From contig DUPC01000022.1 in assembly GCA_012838545.1 (NCBI GenBank), positions 1-38,695 on the forward strand: a stretch of 38,695 bases of DNA, given 5' to 3'. Within the stretch, counting starts at the first letter, position 1. The number at the start of each line of letters is the position of its first letter. The stretch comes from Acholeplasmataceae bacterium. GTDB lineage: Bacteria > Bacillota_I > Bacilli_A > ML615J-28 > CAG-313. The notes below the pieces were generated by a model. That model made no database searches. It saw nothing but the letters and a program-made list of their open reading frames with translations, and was not told the origin of the DNA. The position numbers and the translations under genes are program-made. This document shows positions 17,692 to 26,306 of the stretch, piece by piece.

Positions 17692-18600
17692 TTAATAAGT
17701 TTTCATCCAATCAACCGTGTAACCAATTTCTACATTAATTTCAAAAACAGTCATTTTTTTTCGTCAGAATCGTCATTTCCTGTTTTACTCACTCTTATAA
17801 TTACATTTCCATTAACATAATAATCGTAATAATTAGCTTTCTTTACCCTTTTAAAGCTAAGTTTGAACAGAGTTGTTTTTGCTTTTTCATTTGACATTTC
17901 TAGTTTTATGCCACAAACAGTAATTTTCTCTGAAGTGGTAGAAAAAAGAGTTACATATTTCGTTCCATTGGCGAAATAAAACGAGCTAACTCCATAATAT
18001 TCTTCTTCGGTTTCATTGGAAAGACCATATATAAAGTCCCCGGCTCCGAATAATGTATGCTTTTTATAGTCATTGATGTTGGCAATATTCTCTTCCTTTG
18101 TTCCAAGTTTAATAGAAAAATCGGAATTTTTGTTTACGATGTTAATTGCTTTTGAATTTAAATTGACATTTTTATAAACATAATTCAAGCCATAAGTATA
18201 TATATTGCCTTCAATTTCCAAGGTGCTGACGAATGACAATATTTCCCCGTATTTCCTTGTTTCTTTTTGATAGTAAAGGGTGTGTTCAATACCGTTGTAT
18301 TTTTTTGTATTGAGTAGTTCACCATATTTATTTGGATGACGCCAAAACTCCACTGCATTGCAAGCAACAAAACTATAATATTTTTCGTTAAAGCCTTCTG
18401 AATAGGATCTGATGTACCTATTTCAGCAAAATTTCCACTTTGTATACCGTTATTAAAAAGAATATGAAAATTTTCTTCACCTTTATCCAATACTGTAGAA
18501 ACCCTAAAAGGCAATTGCACGCAAAATTTAGGAGCAAGGCTTTGTCTAAAAGAGTGATAATCCACTTTTTCAAAAAATTCTTTCCCCACATTTTTTTGTT
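17692..18600 (-). pseudogene. Unknown protein split by a central frameshift
   Basis: Two frames join into one continuous protein. The upstream frame gives FFEKVDYHSFRQSLAPKFCV and LDKGEENFHILFNNGIQSG. A shift near 18415 moves to YIRSYSEGFNEKYYSFVACN and FWRHPNKYGELLNTKKYNG, and continues to 17751. At 17754-17761 a run of eight A meets TGA; one more A would extend the protein by about 19 residues to a TAA at 17692. The sequence is beta-rich, without cysteine clusters or a clear signal peptide. I do not recognise the family. The 5' end is uncertain: GTG 18589 and ATG 18591 are both poor. The lesions are at homopolymers, so sequencing error is more possible here than in the other pseudogenes. 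Confidence 0.6.
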
Positions 18601-18836
18601 GTCATTATAGCAGAATAAGTTCTTTTCCACAACAATTATTTTTAATTATTTGCCCGAGTATATCATTAATTATTCAATTTGCAACACTTTTGTTGTGTTT
18701 TCTACAACTGCTTTTTTTATTAGCCCTTAAAACTAGACATCATTTAGTTTTTTGTGCAAAGTAAATAATATTATAAAAGCCCAAGGATTATTTTCGGATA
18801 ACCTTTTTTGTAATTTTTTAACAATAATTTTATTTA

Positions 18837-19260
18837 TTACACTTTCGAAAGAAAATCTTTGGTTTTTTGCTTATTGAATATTTCTTCCAGTGTCCCTTTC
18901 TCAAGGATTTTTCCTTCATCTAAAATGATAATGCGATTGGCGATTTCCTTTGCAAAACCAATTTCAGAATTCAAAGCACTGGTTGGTTCATCAAACAACC
19001 TAACGCTTTGATTTATGCATAGTCTTCTGATTATGGCAATCCGCTGGTTTTGCCCGCCTGATAGTTTATTAATTTAAGCATCTTTTTTGTCGTATAAACC
19101 ATTTTTTTTAAATAGTTCGCTTGCTTTGTTTATCGTTTTTTCCTTGGTAATAAGTTTTAGTTTCACGGTGCTAGAATTATGTTATCCGTAATAGTCAAAT
19201 TATTAAAAAGATAAAAGTGCTGAAAGCACATTCCAATTTTTTTCCTTGTTTGGTTTGTTG
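18837..19260 (-). pseudogene. Remnant of a polar amino-acid ABC transporter ATPase (GlnQ/ArtM type)
   Basis: Visible pieces are GMCFQHFYLFNNLTITDNII (Q-loop region), the ABC signature LSGGQNQRIAI, Walker B VRLFDEPTSAL and the C-terminal GKILEKGTLEEIFNKQKTKD. The Walker A half is gone. A frameshift and two stops follow the Q-loop part, and a TAA at about 19074 stands where the family has Tyr before the signature. Between SALNSE and IGFAKEIANR about 30 codons are missing in frame, removing the D-loop follow-up strand and the H-loop histidine. No partner permease or binding protein remains nearby. The gene is dead beyond repair and probably an old loss. Confidence 0.85.
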
Positions 19261-19316
19261 TTTATTTTAATTCGTGTGTTTTTTTATTGTGAATTTTTTC
19301 CAAAAGCTAAAAATAG

Positions 19317-19353
19317 AAAAAGCCCACTTATATCCTAAGTATAAATGGACTTT
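19317..19353 (-). terminator. Terminator of the ferric-type ABC importer operon
   Basis: Minus-strand 13-bp stem AAAGTCCATTTAT pairing with ATAAGTGGGCTTT (G-T wobbles), followed by T, 14 bases after the permease stop. Confidence 0.85.
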
Positions 19354-19366
19354 GTAAGTTTTTGCT

Positions 19367-21022
19367 TTACAAATCAATCTCTCTTCGGCCCGAAAGTTTA
19401 AAGAACAAGAGCAGCGTTACAATCGATGTAAGCATAAGGATCGATGATAATGCTGATGCTTGACCGTAATCTCCAATTTGAATTTTTAAGTAAATTGATA
19501 TTGTTAAGGTCTTTGTGGCATATGAGTATAGCAAAATTGAAGCACTGAGTTCTGTGATAATGGAAAGCCAACTCATAATGGCCCCGGACATTACACCGGA
19601 AAACATCATTGGCGTGGTTACGCTAAAGAATGTTTTGAAGCGGTTAGCACCTAAACTCATCGATGCTTCTTCAACACTTAAATCGATTTGCTTGAGGATT
19701 GCGGCGGAACTCCTGATGGTATACGGCAATCTTCTGATAACATATGCTATGACGATGATTATAAATGTTCCGCTTAAAGCCAAAGGTTTTTTATTGAAAG
19801 CAAGAAGCAACGCGATACCCAATACCGCTCCGGGAATGATATATGGAAACATCGAGATTAGGTCTAAAACGGATGTAAGTTTACTCTTTCTTCTAACCGA
19901 AGTATATGCAATTACAACACCAATCACAATTACCATGGCAATAGCTATTAGGGAATAGAATAATGTATTGATGATACTGTCACCCATGCTTTTGAATGAT
20001 TGGAGGTAATTGTTGAAAGTAAACTCCCCCGCAAACACAACTCCTTTGGACTTCATGAAAGAATTGATGAAGACAATGATAATCGGAAGAATGGCAAGCG
20101 CGGTAATGATATATACATATGCATGGGCTAAGACGTTTTTGGCGCCTTTTGCTTTTTTTGGTTCAAGCGGATGTAGCGCCGACATTTCAATCATTTTGCG
20201 ATTGCTGATCCAACGTTGCGTTAAGAAGATGATAGCGGTAATCAGGATGACTACCACGCTGATGGTTGCGGCTAGCGGTTCATCGGTAGCAAGGTCGCTG
20301 ATAAAAGAATTATAGATTAAGACCGGAAGCGTCCGATATCCTTCTCCAATTAACATTGGGGTACCAAAGTCGGCCAAGACCCTCATGAACACGAGAATGC
20401 TAGAGGCAAGAATTGTCGGAAGAATCAAAGGTAGAACAATCTGGATGATTCTTTTTAATTTGTTGGATCCTAAACTTTCGCTTGCTTCCAACAAAGAGTT
20501 ATCGATATTCTTTAAAGCGCCGGATACATACAGATAAATTAACGGAATCAGTTTTATAGTAAACACCAAAACAATTCCGTTAAACCCATAGATTCCGCCA
20601 TAATTGATACCTAACAGATTGTTAATTACTTTGGTTATGATTCCCGCCCTACCCAAAAGAATAATCCAAGCGTATGCGCCTAAAAAGGGCGGAGAAACAA
20701 CCGATATCATCAATAGAATATTTACGATATTTCTGAATCTGATTGATACTGTTCTTGTGATATAGGCAAGAAGCGAGCCAAAGATTGTGGTTAGAATCGT
20801 TACTACCACGCATACCCTTAAACTGTTAAAAATGGTATTGGTGTAAAACTTGTTGGAGAAAAAATCAACAAATTTGGAAAAATTAAACGAACGGGTTGTA
20901 GAGTTCCAAACACTGCTAATTAAAATTCTTGTTATTGGATAAATAAAGAAAAAGATGAAATATACTAAGACAACTAACGATATAACGGTCCAACCGTTAA
21001 GCTGCAGGCGTTTGGATCTCAT
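19367..21022 (-). CDS. ABC transporter permease, fused double domain, ferric-iron (FbpB/AfuB) type
   Basis: 551 residues with about 12 membrane helices, made of two tandem binding-protein-dependent permease domains. Each half has an EAA coupling loop: EASESLGSNKLKRIIQIVLP at residues 179-198 and EASMSLGANRFKTFFSVTTP in the second half at about 455. Such fused permeases are typical of Fe3+ importers, whereas polyamine and phosphonate systems usually keep two separate proteins. The start codon overlaps the ATPase stop as ATGA, so translation is coupled. Substrate assignment rests on architecture and the neighbours; 2-aminoethylphosphonate or another anion cannot be excluded. Confidence 0.85.
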   Translation of the reverse strand: MRSKRLQLNGWTVISLVVLVYFIFFFIYPITRILISSVWNSTTRSFNFSKFVDFFSNKFYTNTIFNSLRVCVVVTILTTIFGSLLAYITRTVSIRFRNIVNILLMISVVSPPFLGAYAWIILLGRAGIITKVINNLLGINYGGIYGFNGIVLVFTIKLIPLIYLYVSGALKNIDNSLLEASESLGSNKLKRIIQIVLPLILPTILASSILVFMRVLADFGTPMLIGEGYRTLPVLIYNSFISDLATDEPLAATISVVVILITAIIFLTQRWISNRKMIEMSALHPLEPKKAKGAKNVLAHAYVYIITALAILPIIIVFINSFMKSKGVVFAGEFTFNNYLQSFKSMGDSIINTLFYSLIAIAMVIVIGVVIAYTSVRRKSKLTSVLDLISMFPYIIPGAVLGIALLLAFNKKPLALSGTFIIIVIAYVIRRLPYTIRSSAAILKQIDLSVEEASMSLGANRFKTFFSVTTPMMFSGVMSGAIMSWLSIITELSASILLYSYATKTLTISIYLKIQIGDYGQASALSSILMLTSIVTLLLFFKLSGRREIDL

Positions 21023-22110
21023 TTTGACTCATTCCTTGCCATTAAGGATTTCTCGGTTTTGGCATCAAAAACATTGGCCAAGGATGGGTCAAAACCAAAA
21101 AATATCTCATCTCCCGCTTCATACATTTTGTCTTTGATTTCCTTATGGATTTCGATTAATTGTCCGCTTTCCAGTTTTACTGTGTAGCGAATCTCCGCAC
21201 CCAAAAAGATTTTTTCAAATATTATCCCTTTAATGCCTTCATCGGAAAACTCGATTTCATTGGGCCGAACAACCATTTTTATCGTTTGTTCGTTTTCTAC
21301 CGAATCAATCAAATCATTGATTTCAATCTTGTGTCCCGCATCTAGTTCTAAATACTTTTTTCCCTTTTCAATTTTTATCCAGCCGTTAAAAGTATTGCTG
21401 TGGCCGATAAACGTGGCAACGAAATAATTGCTCGGGTGGCTGTAAACCTCTATCGGCGTGCCGACTTGTTGGATTACCCCAAAATTCATAATGGCAATGC
21501 GATCGGACATGGCAAGAGCTTCTTCTTGGTCGTGGGTTACATATATGGCAGTAATCCCTTTTTGCTTTTGAATTCTTTTAATTGCCAATCGCATTTCGAC
21601 CCTAAGTTTTGCATCAAGATTAGATAAAGGCTCATCCATCAACAAAACATTGGGTTGAATTACGATTGCTCTTGCTAAAGCAACCCGCTGTTGTTGACCA
21701 CCACTCATTTGGGCAGGATAACGGTCTTTCAATTCTTCAATATGCACATCCTGCAAAACCTGATCAACCAGTTCATCATACTCTGGATTTTTGATTTTGC
21801 GTTGTTTTAAACCGTAACCGACATTCCCTTCAACAGTCATGTGCGGAAATACCGCGTAATTTTGAAAAACCATCCCAATATTCCTTTTAAAAGCCGGAAT
21901 ATTGTTGATGCGTAAATCATCAAAATAAAAGTCTCCGCCTTCGATGGTGTTAAAACCGGCTATCATTCTCAACAAGGTTGTTTTTCCACAACCGCTTGGA
22001 CCAAGCAAGGTGAAAAATTCCCCCTTTTTTATTTCCAGTGATAAATCGGGGATAATCGTTTTCTTTCCGAACCTTTTGATTGCATGTTCTATTTTAATCG
22101 ATACACTCAT
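21019..22110 (-). CDS. ABC importer ATPase, FbpC/PotA-like
   Basis: 363 residues. The nucleotide-binding domain has Walker A GPSGCGKTT near residue 38, Q-loop MVFQNYAVFPHMTV, signature MSGGQQQRVALARA, Walker [15 protein letters not shown] and the switch histidine in YVTHDQEEALAMSD. After about residue 240 a TOBE-type regulatory domain follows (VVRPNEIEFSDEGIKGIIFE). It energises the neighbouring double permease at the inner face of the membrane. An AAGGAGTGA site lies seven bases before the ATG. It is second in the operon after the binding protein and overlaps the permease gene by four bases. Confidence 0.9.
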   Translation of the reverse strand: MSVSIKIEHAIKRFGKKTIIPDLSLEIKKGEFFTLLGPSGCGKTTLLRMIAGFNTIEGGDFYFDDLRINNIPAFKRNIGMVFQNYAVFPHMTVEGNVGYGLKQRKIKNPEYDELVDQVLQDVHIEELKDRYPAQMSGGQQQRVALARAIVIQPNVLLMDEPLSNLDAKLRVEMRLAIKRIQKQKGITAIYVTHDQEEALAMSDRIAIMNFGVIQQVGTPIEVYSHPSNYFVATFIGHSNTFNGWIKIEKGKKYLELDAGHKIEINDLIDSVENEQTIKMVVRPNEIEFSDEGIKGIIFEKIFLGAEIRYTVKLESGQLIEIHKEIKDKMYEAGDEIFFGFDPSLANVFDAKTEKSLMARNESK

Positions 22111-22129
22111 TTTTTCACTCCTTAAAATT

Positions 22130-22156
22130 AAACCACCAGAAAATTCCTGGCAGTTT
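22130..22156 (-). promoter_or_regulatory. Intercistronic hairpin after the binding-protein gene
   Basis: Minus-strand AAACTGCCAG pairs with CTGGTGGTTT (10 bp, two wobbles) around a 7-base loop, followed by AATTTT. This is a leaky terminator or mRNA-stabilising element of the kind that raises binding-protein expression relative to downstream genes. The other ABC operon has a similar element at 31743. Confidence 0.7.
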
Positions 22157-22176
22157 AATTTTGGTTATTATTTCAA

Positions 22177-23223
22177 TTAAGCAAAAATCCGTTGATAAAC
22201 TTCAGTATATCTGTTAAGGACATTTTGTTTGTTACTACTTGCCCAAGCAGTCGTGATTGGAATATAATTAAGCGGTGTGTCGGATTTTTTGTAATCCGCT
22301 AGTTTTGCGGTGGCGAGAATTGGATGAGCACCGTCTAGTTTTTCACCGATAACATCTTGTCCTTCTTGGCTTGACATCCAGTCAACAAACTTTTTGGTAA
22401 GATCCAACTTCTTGGTTCCTTTGATTATCGCAACGGAACTGTTTTTGGCAACAACTCCCTCCGACATATATACAACTTCAATGTTTGCATATGCAGTATC
22501 GCCTTCAAGTTTGGCTTTAATGGCTTCATAACCCTTGGTATCCCATGACAACCCCACCGCATACTCTCCATTCACAACACCGGTTAAAGTAACATTGGAG
22601 CTGGTGATGATTTTTTTGTCTAAGTTATTCAAGAAGTCTTCGACAAAATCCCAAGCTTCGTCTGATTCAATTTTTTCATCATTGTTTGCGCCTTCTCCCA
22701 TGGCAAGAATCATGTTTTCCAAATGGTTGTAGGCACTGGAACTGGAAGTCGCATCACCGAATGCGATTTTACCTTTCAATTCTGGTCGCAACAAAGAACT
22801 GTAACCGGTAATCGGATTTGTTACCATATTACTGTTATAAATTAATACCGGAATAGCATAGTTAACATTGGTGGCATAACCAGTGGTGTTCTTGAAAGCA
22901 TCCTCATATAGATTGTTGTTTGACGAAACATAATTTTCAAAATATTGGGTATCCGCCAAGATATTGGCTTCAGGCAACCAAACAACATCAGCTTGGGGGT
23001 TTTCCGCTTCGTTTTTAATTCTCGTAACAATATTTCCGGTTGAATCATATATATAATTCACTTTAATTCCGGTTGCTTTCTCAAATTCAGGTAACAATAT
23101 CTGTAGATTTGTTTCCGAGGTTGACGAATACAAAGTCAATTCCTCTTCGGTTTCCTCACCCCAACAAGCAACACAAACAAACATAAACATAAAAACTGAT
23201 AAAACTAAAAAAATGCGTTTCAT
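22177..23223 (-). CDS. Substrate-binding lipoprotein of the ferric-type ABC importer
   Basis: 348 residues. A signal peptide ends in a lipobox with Cys20 (FMFVCVAC), so the protein is predicted to be lipid-anchored outside the membrane. The mature start ELTLYSSTSETNLQILLPEF and FEKATGIKVNYIYDSTGNIV, then ADVVWLPEAN, match the group of periplasmic iron-binding proteins and their 2-aminoethylphosphonate relatives. Candidate tyrosines for metal binding exist (for example in GYEAIKAKLE), but I cannot assign the ligand. An AGGAGGTT site lies nine bases upstream. First gene of the operon; two TTGGTCCAA dyads lie in its leader region. Confidence 0.85.
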   Translation of the reverse strand: MKRIFLVLSVFMFMFVCVACWGEETEEELTLYSSTSETNLQILLPEFEKATGIKVNYIYDSTGNIVTRIKNEAENPQADVVWLPEANILADTQYFENYVSSNNNLYEDAFKNTTGYATNVNYAIPVLIYNSNMVTNPITGYSSLLRPELKGKIAFGDATSSSSAYNHLENMILAMGEGANNDEKIESDEAWDFVEDFLNNLDKKIITSSNVTLTGVVNGEYAVGLSWDTKGYEAIKAKLEGDTAYANIEVVYMSEGVVAKNSSVAIIKGTKKLDLTKKFVDWMSSQEGQDVIGEKLDGAHPILATAKLADYKKSDTPLNYIPITTAWASSNKQNVLNRYTEVYQRIFA

Positions 23224-23278
23224 GACTTTTAACCTCCTGTCATTAAATTTTGCATTTTAAAAACGCGATAAAATAATT

Positions 23279-23316
23279 TTTTGGTCCAATTGCTAACCAA
23301 TAATATTTTGGTCCAA
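23279..23316 (-). promoter_or_regulatory. Two TTGGTCCAA dyads upstream of the ABC importer operon
   Basis: TTTTGGTCCAA occurs twice, at 23279-23289 and 23306-23316, 27 bases apart, 56-93 bases before the start codon. Each contains the dyad TTGG-T-CCAA. They look like operator sites; the regulator is unknown and the motif is not a Fur box. Confidence 0.45.
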
Positions 23317-23354
23317 AATTTCCGTTTTAATCAAAAAGTTTAATCGTTAAATTA

Positions 23355-23393
23355 AAAACGGTATTACCGATGCAAATTGCATAGTAATACCGT
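23355..23393. terminator. Bidirectional hairpin upstream of the ABC importer operon
   Basis: A 10-bp stem ACGGTATTAC/GTAATACCGT encloses a 16-base loop that itself contains a near-palindrome (TGCAAATTGCA). T-rich tails are present on both sides. It probably terminates transcripts coming from the SRPBCC gene side; an attenuator role for the ABC operon is possible. Confidence 0.7.
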
Positions 23394-23420
23394 GTTTTGT
23401 TTTTTTATTTAGGAAACCTT

Positions 23421-23664
23421 TTATCTACTCTTCTTTACAACTAAAAAACAATCGTGTATCTTCAAGATTACTGATATACCATTTTTAAAAATATCATCTT
23501 GGGTAACCGAATAATAGAAAACATATATTTCATGGTATTTCGTTAACCACGAAAAATGCTTCAAATCAAGCCAAATTAAAAATACCTGTTCGAATAGCCT
23601 TAGTTCATTGATTTATTGGAGAGTAAGAAATAATTGAATTATTATTTGTTTGGTGAAATATCAT
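23421..23664 (-). pseudogene. Small unknown gene with a frameshift (tentative)
   Basis: The ATG at 23664 with an AAAGGTAAAG site opens MIFHQTNNNSIISYSPIN. After a shift near 23608 the frame ELRLFEQVFLIWLDLKHFSW continues through YHEIYVFYYSVTQDDIF to a TAA at 23421. The joined product would be about 80 residues. I do not recognise it. It may be a frame-shifted small gene or a chance open stretch. Confidence 0.3.
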
Positions 23665-23720
23665 CTTTACCTTTTCTTTAACAAAAAAACTACAAATATA
23701 ACCAAAGTTAATCAAATTAA

Positions 23721-24104
23721 CTATGTTAGGCTTTCCACGTACTCTTTGAATTCATCCATTTGACTTTGGGTTTTCTTTTTAAAGTTATCTTCGTTGATTC
23801 CGGATTCATCTTCAAAAACAAATTCCACATCCATTGTGTAAATTACTTTTCCCTTTTCGACATTAAAGCGATTGACGCATCGGTTCCATACTTTTTCAAC
23901 TTCGTAAATGGTAACAATTTCTTCGGGCAAGTTGACCGATTCGATTGTTTCAATCATTTGCAGACGATGGTTTTCATCAATTACATAATCAAGCGAACAT
24001 TTGTTTCCCGGAGTTAGATCTTTGTTTATCACCATTTTTTCCAAAAACAAATCAATCACTTTTTCCAAACTCGCATTTATAATTACTTGACAAACATATT
24101 TCAT
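23721..24104 (-). CDS. SRPBCC/START-like ligand-binding protein
   Basis: A 127-residue protein with the layout of the SRPBCC (polyketide cyclase/AHSA1-like) fold. It opens MKYVCQVIINASLEKVIDLF (first strand plus helix), has central strands and ends in the long C-terminal helix with MDEFKEYVESL. Such proteins bind small hydrophobic ligands; no substrate can be named. No signal peptide, so cytoplasmic. An AGGAGG site is positioned well before the ATG. It is followed by about 300 bases with only a doubtful small pseudogene before the bidirectional hairpin at 23355. Confidence 0.75.
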   Translation of the reverse strand: MKYVCQVIINASLEKVIDLFLEKMVINKDLTPGNKCSLDYVIDENHRLQMIETIESVNLPEEIVTIYEVEKVWNRCVNRFNVEKGKVIYTMDVEFVFEDESGINEDNFKKKTQSQMDEFKEYVESLT

Positions 24105-24221
24105 TTGGTTCCTCCTTGCTTTTGGGTATTGCCTATTTTTTTATTATAACATTTTCCATTCAATTAACCTCTATAACTAATAATTATTTTTTATAAATAT
24201 CAAATACATCACTGTAATAAG

Positions 24222-24247
24222 TAAAAAGGGGGAGAACCTCCCCAAAA
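24222..24247 (-). terminator. Terminator of the VOC gene
   Basis: Minus-strand GGGGAGG-TT-CTCCCCC hairpin followed by TTTTT, 15 bases after the stop. Confidence 0.9.
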
Positions 24248-24261
24248 TACATATATAAAAA

Positions 24262-24669
24262 CTATTGATTTTCTTTAACTTTTTTGGCAAAAGCTAATAC
24301 ATTTCCGTCTGGATCCAAACCATAGGAAACAAAATCGCTCCAATTTCTCAATTTTCCCAGACTAATCTTTTTTCCTCCGGCTTTTACCAACTTTTCCAAA
24401 AATTCATCCGGGTTGTCGACATATAGATATATCTCGCATCTGGGAATCCCGTTCGCTTGGGTGGGATTGGGTATTTTATTTTCCAGAAGTCTCATAATAC
24501 CGGTTTCCGGCATAATACCCAATGAAACATTAGGGGCCAAAGCAAACTCAGTCATACCCGGAACATCTAAAGTTGGTTTATAACCTAATAAGCTTTCATA
24601 AAAATTTTTGGCTTTTTCTTGGTTTTTCGCATAGATGATAAACATCATGCTTTCTTTTGAAATACTCAT
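24262..24669 (-). CDS. VOC-superfamily (glyoxalase/bleomycin-resistance-fold) protein
   Basis: 135 residues with two beta-alpha-beta-beta-beta modules. KESMMFIIYAKNQEKAKNFY opens the first, then ESLLGYKPTLDVPGMTEFAL. The second has CEIYLYVDNPDEFLEKLVKA and ends with SYGLDPDGNVLAFAKK. The DPDGN turn is typical of the superfamily. Metal ligands are not obvious, so enzyme activity cannot be claimed; binding or dioxygenase-like roles also occur in the family. A GAGGT site precedes the ATG, and the gene has its own terminator. Confidence 0.85.
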   Translation of the reverse strand: MSISKESMMFIIYAKNQEKAKNFYESLLGYKPTLDVPGMTEFALAPNVSLGIMPETGIMRLLENKIPNPTQANGIPRCEIYLYVDNPDEFLEKLVKAGGKKISLGKLRNWSDFVSYGLDPDGNVLAFAKKVKENQ

Positions 24670-24737
24670 GGTTTACCTCATTATTGATTAACACCTAAAG
24701 ATACATAAAGTGTTTATCGAATTTAGCCTTTTCTCTC

Positions 24738-25100
24738 TTAGTTTAAAGAAAGTTCCGCTCCAAACGGAAGCAAGGATAGCGAAGCCAATTTAAAACATTG
24801 GAGACCAAATGGGATGCCGATAATTGTAATACACAGTAGTGCCCCTGCAATCACAAATCCCAAAGTTATTTCCCAACCAAAGAAAATTAACCAAATAATA
24901 TTGGCAATCGGATGGGCATCAAAATTGGTTTTGACATTCTTTCTAAAAGGTAAGACCACCAATTCAGCAATCTTGATACATTGAACGCCGAATGGAATTC
25001 CGATAATAGTAAGGCACCACAAAATTCCGCAAATCATCCAAGCAATAAAAAACCACAATCCAACAACAATAAACCACAAAATATTACCTAAAGTTTTCAT
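24738..25100 (-). CDS. YccF-domain inner-membrane protein
   Basis: 120 residues, nearly all membrane. It has two copies of the YccF-type unit: GNILWFIVVGLWFFIAWMIC plus GILWCLTIIGIPFGVQCIKI, and NIIWLIFFGWEITLGFVIAG plus ITIIGIPFGLQCFKLASLSL. The twice-repeated TIIGIPFG[VL]QC motif is the family signature. Function of YccF proteins is unestablished. The start has an AAGGAG site six bases upstream. It runs the same direction as the SdpI-family gene, 87 bases downstream of it. Confidence 0.9.
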   Translation of the reverse strand: MKTLGNILWFIVVGLWFFIAWMICGILWCLTIIGIPFGVQCIKIAELVVLPFRKNVKTNFDAHPIANIIWLIFFGWEITLGFVIAGALLCITIIGIPFGLQCFKLASLSLLPFGAELSLN

Positions 25101-25187
25101 TGTGTACTCCTTTTTAAAAAATCCATTCCCTATTGCTACTGCACGTAAATACCGTTTGCTATTTATTACTCTTTATTTCGTTATTTG

Positions 25188-25574
25188 TTATAAATCAACC
25201 CTACGGTTTCCGTGTCTGTCAAATTTTATTCTTAAAGCAATTTCGGTTGGAATGATTGGAATAATTAAAAATACAACTTGCCCGGTCATGACAAGCGTTC
25301 CTGCCATACCAACTGCTTCTTCTCCCTTGTTTTTGAAAAACAGCATTAAAATAAAAGTGACCGGCAGCAAAACCAATCCGATAATAAACGCAATTTTTCC
25401 AAAAAAATGATGGGCAAATATCCATGTATCCTCATTCTTCATTGAACGAAAGGTGCGATAACCGAAAAAACGATTGATTCTTTTGGGGGATTTTTTATAA
25501 AAAGAATAACCATAGAAAACCATAATTAAAGGAATTAATAAATCCATTATTAACATGATTGTCCAAAAGCCCAT
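25188..25574 (-). CDS. SdpI-family membrane protein
   Basis: 128 residues with three or four membrane segments. The SdpI-family motif FFGYRTFRSMKNEDTWIFAH (residues 36-55) follows the first helix. In Bacillus, SdpI gives immunity to the SDP killing peptide and acts in signalling with SdpR. Many family members stand alone, as here, with no sdpC-like toxin or sdpR-like regulator visible nearby. Immunity function is therefore only a family-level suggestion. A GGAGG site lies seven bases before the ATG. Confidence 0.85.
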   Translation of the reverse strand: MGFWTIMLIMDLLIPLIMVFYGYSFYKKSPKRINRFFGYRTFRSMKNEDTWIFAHHFFGKIAFIIGLVLLPVTFILMLFFKNKGEEAVGMAGTLVMTGQVVFLIIPIIPTEIALRIKFDRHGNRRVDL

Positions 25575-25631
25575 TTTTTTACCTCCGTTTTTTTTGTTAA
25601 CTTTATCTTAACATATATACTTTTAAAAAAC

Positions 25632-25678
25632 AAGAAATTTTCAAATTTATTTTAAAAAAATAAAAGTGAAAATTTCTT
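25632..25678 (-). terminator. Perfect 12-bp inverted repeat, probable terminator
   Basis: AAGAAATTTTCA (25632-25643) is perfectly inverted at 25667-25678 with a 23-base AT-rich loop. On the minus strand it is followed by GTTTTTT. It would end transcription of the pseudogene at 25934. The 25679-25933 spacer shows nothing else I can interpret. Confidence 0.6.
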
Positions 25679-25933
25679 TTAAATGTAGATACCCGTAGAT
25701 TTGACAATGAAAATGCAATTCTCCTTTAACCATTATAATAAATACATTAATTATTCTTTTTACCATGAACGCGATTTTTCGCAGCCGTCACACGGGGCAG
25801 TTTATGATTAGTTATAATTGGTTTCTTTTATACTATTCAAAGCAATATAGTTGTGGTATTTATTTTTATAATCTCCTTTTAGGGGAATTTATAAAGGGTA
25901 ATAAAAAAATATAATGGCTGGCTTTAAACTAGG

Positions 25934-26214
25934 TTAGCGATTTTCGAAGCGATTACGATAGCCTTTCTGGTGTTTTTCATTTGGATTATTATCATATCGC
26001 TTTTTTTGATAAAGTCCAGTCGATATCTTCGTATATTTATTTATATTGAAAGAGAAGGAAATTTCGTTTCGTCTTGGCAAATCAATAGACACTTCACAAA
26101 TAAAATGATAATTAATGGTATCGATTTACGTTTTTTTATCTGCTTTTAACACGATTAAGTAATTTATTCCTTCTTTGTAAAATTCCACTTTTTTTCGCTT
26201 AGTTAACCTATTGT
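25934..26214 (-). pseudogene. Unknown protein with an internal nonsense codon
   Basis: One frame is coding-like across the region: VEFYKEGINYLIVLKADKKT, a TAA at 26126-26128, then IDTINYHFICEVSIDLPRRN, ISFSFNINKYTKISTGLYQK and a basic end (KGYRNRFENR) at a TAA at 25934. The 5' end is lost; a TGA lies at 26215. The sequence is charged and beta-rich, family not recognised. The amino-acid pattern on both sides of the stop is protein-like, which supports a former gene. Confidence 0.45.
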
Positions 26215-26276
26215 TTCAATATGGCGTAGTAAAAGGGAATTAAACTCCAAATTTGATAAAAACTTTTTGAAAACAT

Positions 26277-26306
26277 AAAACAAGGTCCATTTTGATATGG
26301 GCCCTG
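26277..26306 (-). terminator. Terminator downstream of the epimerase pseudogene
   Basis: Minus-strand AGGGCCCAT, 6-base loop, ATGGACCTT (one mismatch, one wobble), then GTTTT. It probably ends the sugar-transporter operon. The 26307-26491 spacer contains no gene. Confidence 0.65.

Noticed and set aside
18596-18630. Promoter-like TTGTGG-17-TATAAT before the decayed unknown gene.
   Set aside because: The TATAATG may itself be the start of the old coding frame, and the gene is broken, so I do not list it as a promoter.
18781-18806. Imperfect hairpin AAGGATTAT/ATAACCTT in the spacer after the ABC ATPase remnant.
   Set aside because: It has a mismatch and a poor T tail on the gene strand; too weak to call a terminator.
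25770-25800. Locally GC-richer stretch with GCGA-TTTT-TCGC.
   Set aside because: Four-base arms only, no linked gene or tail; no support for an RNA or site.
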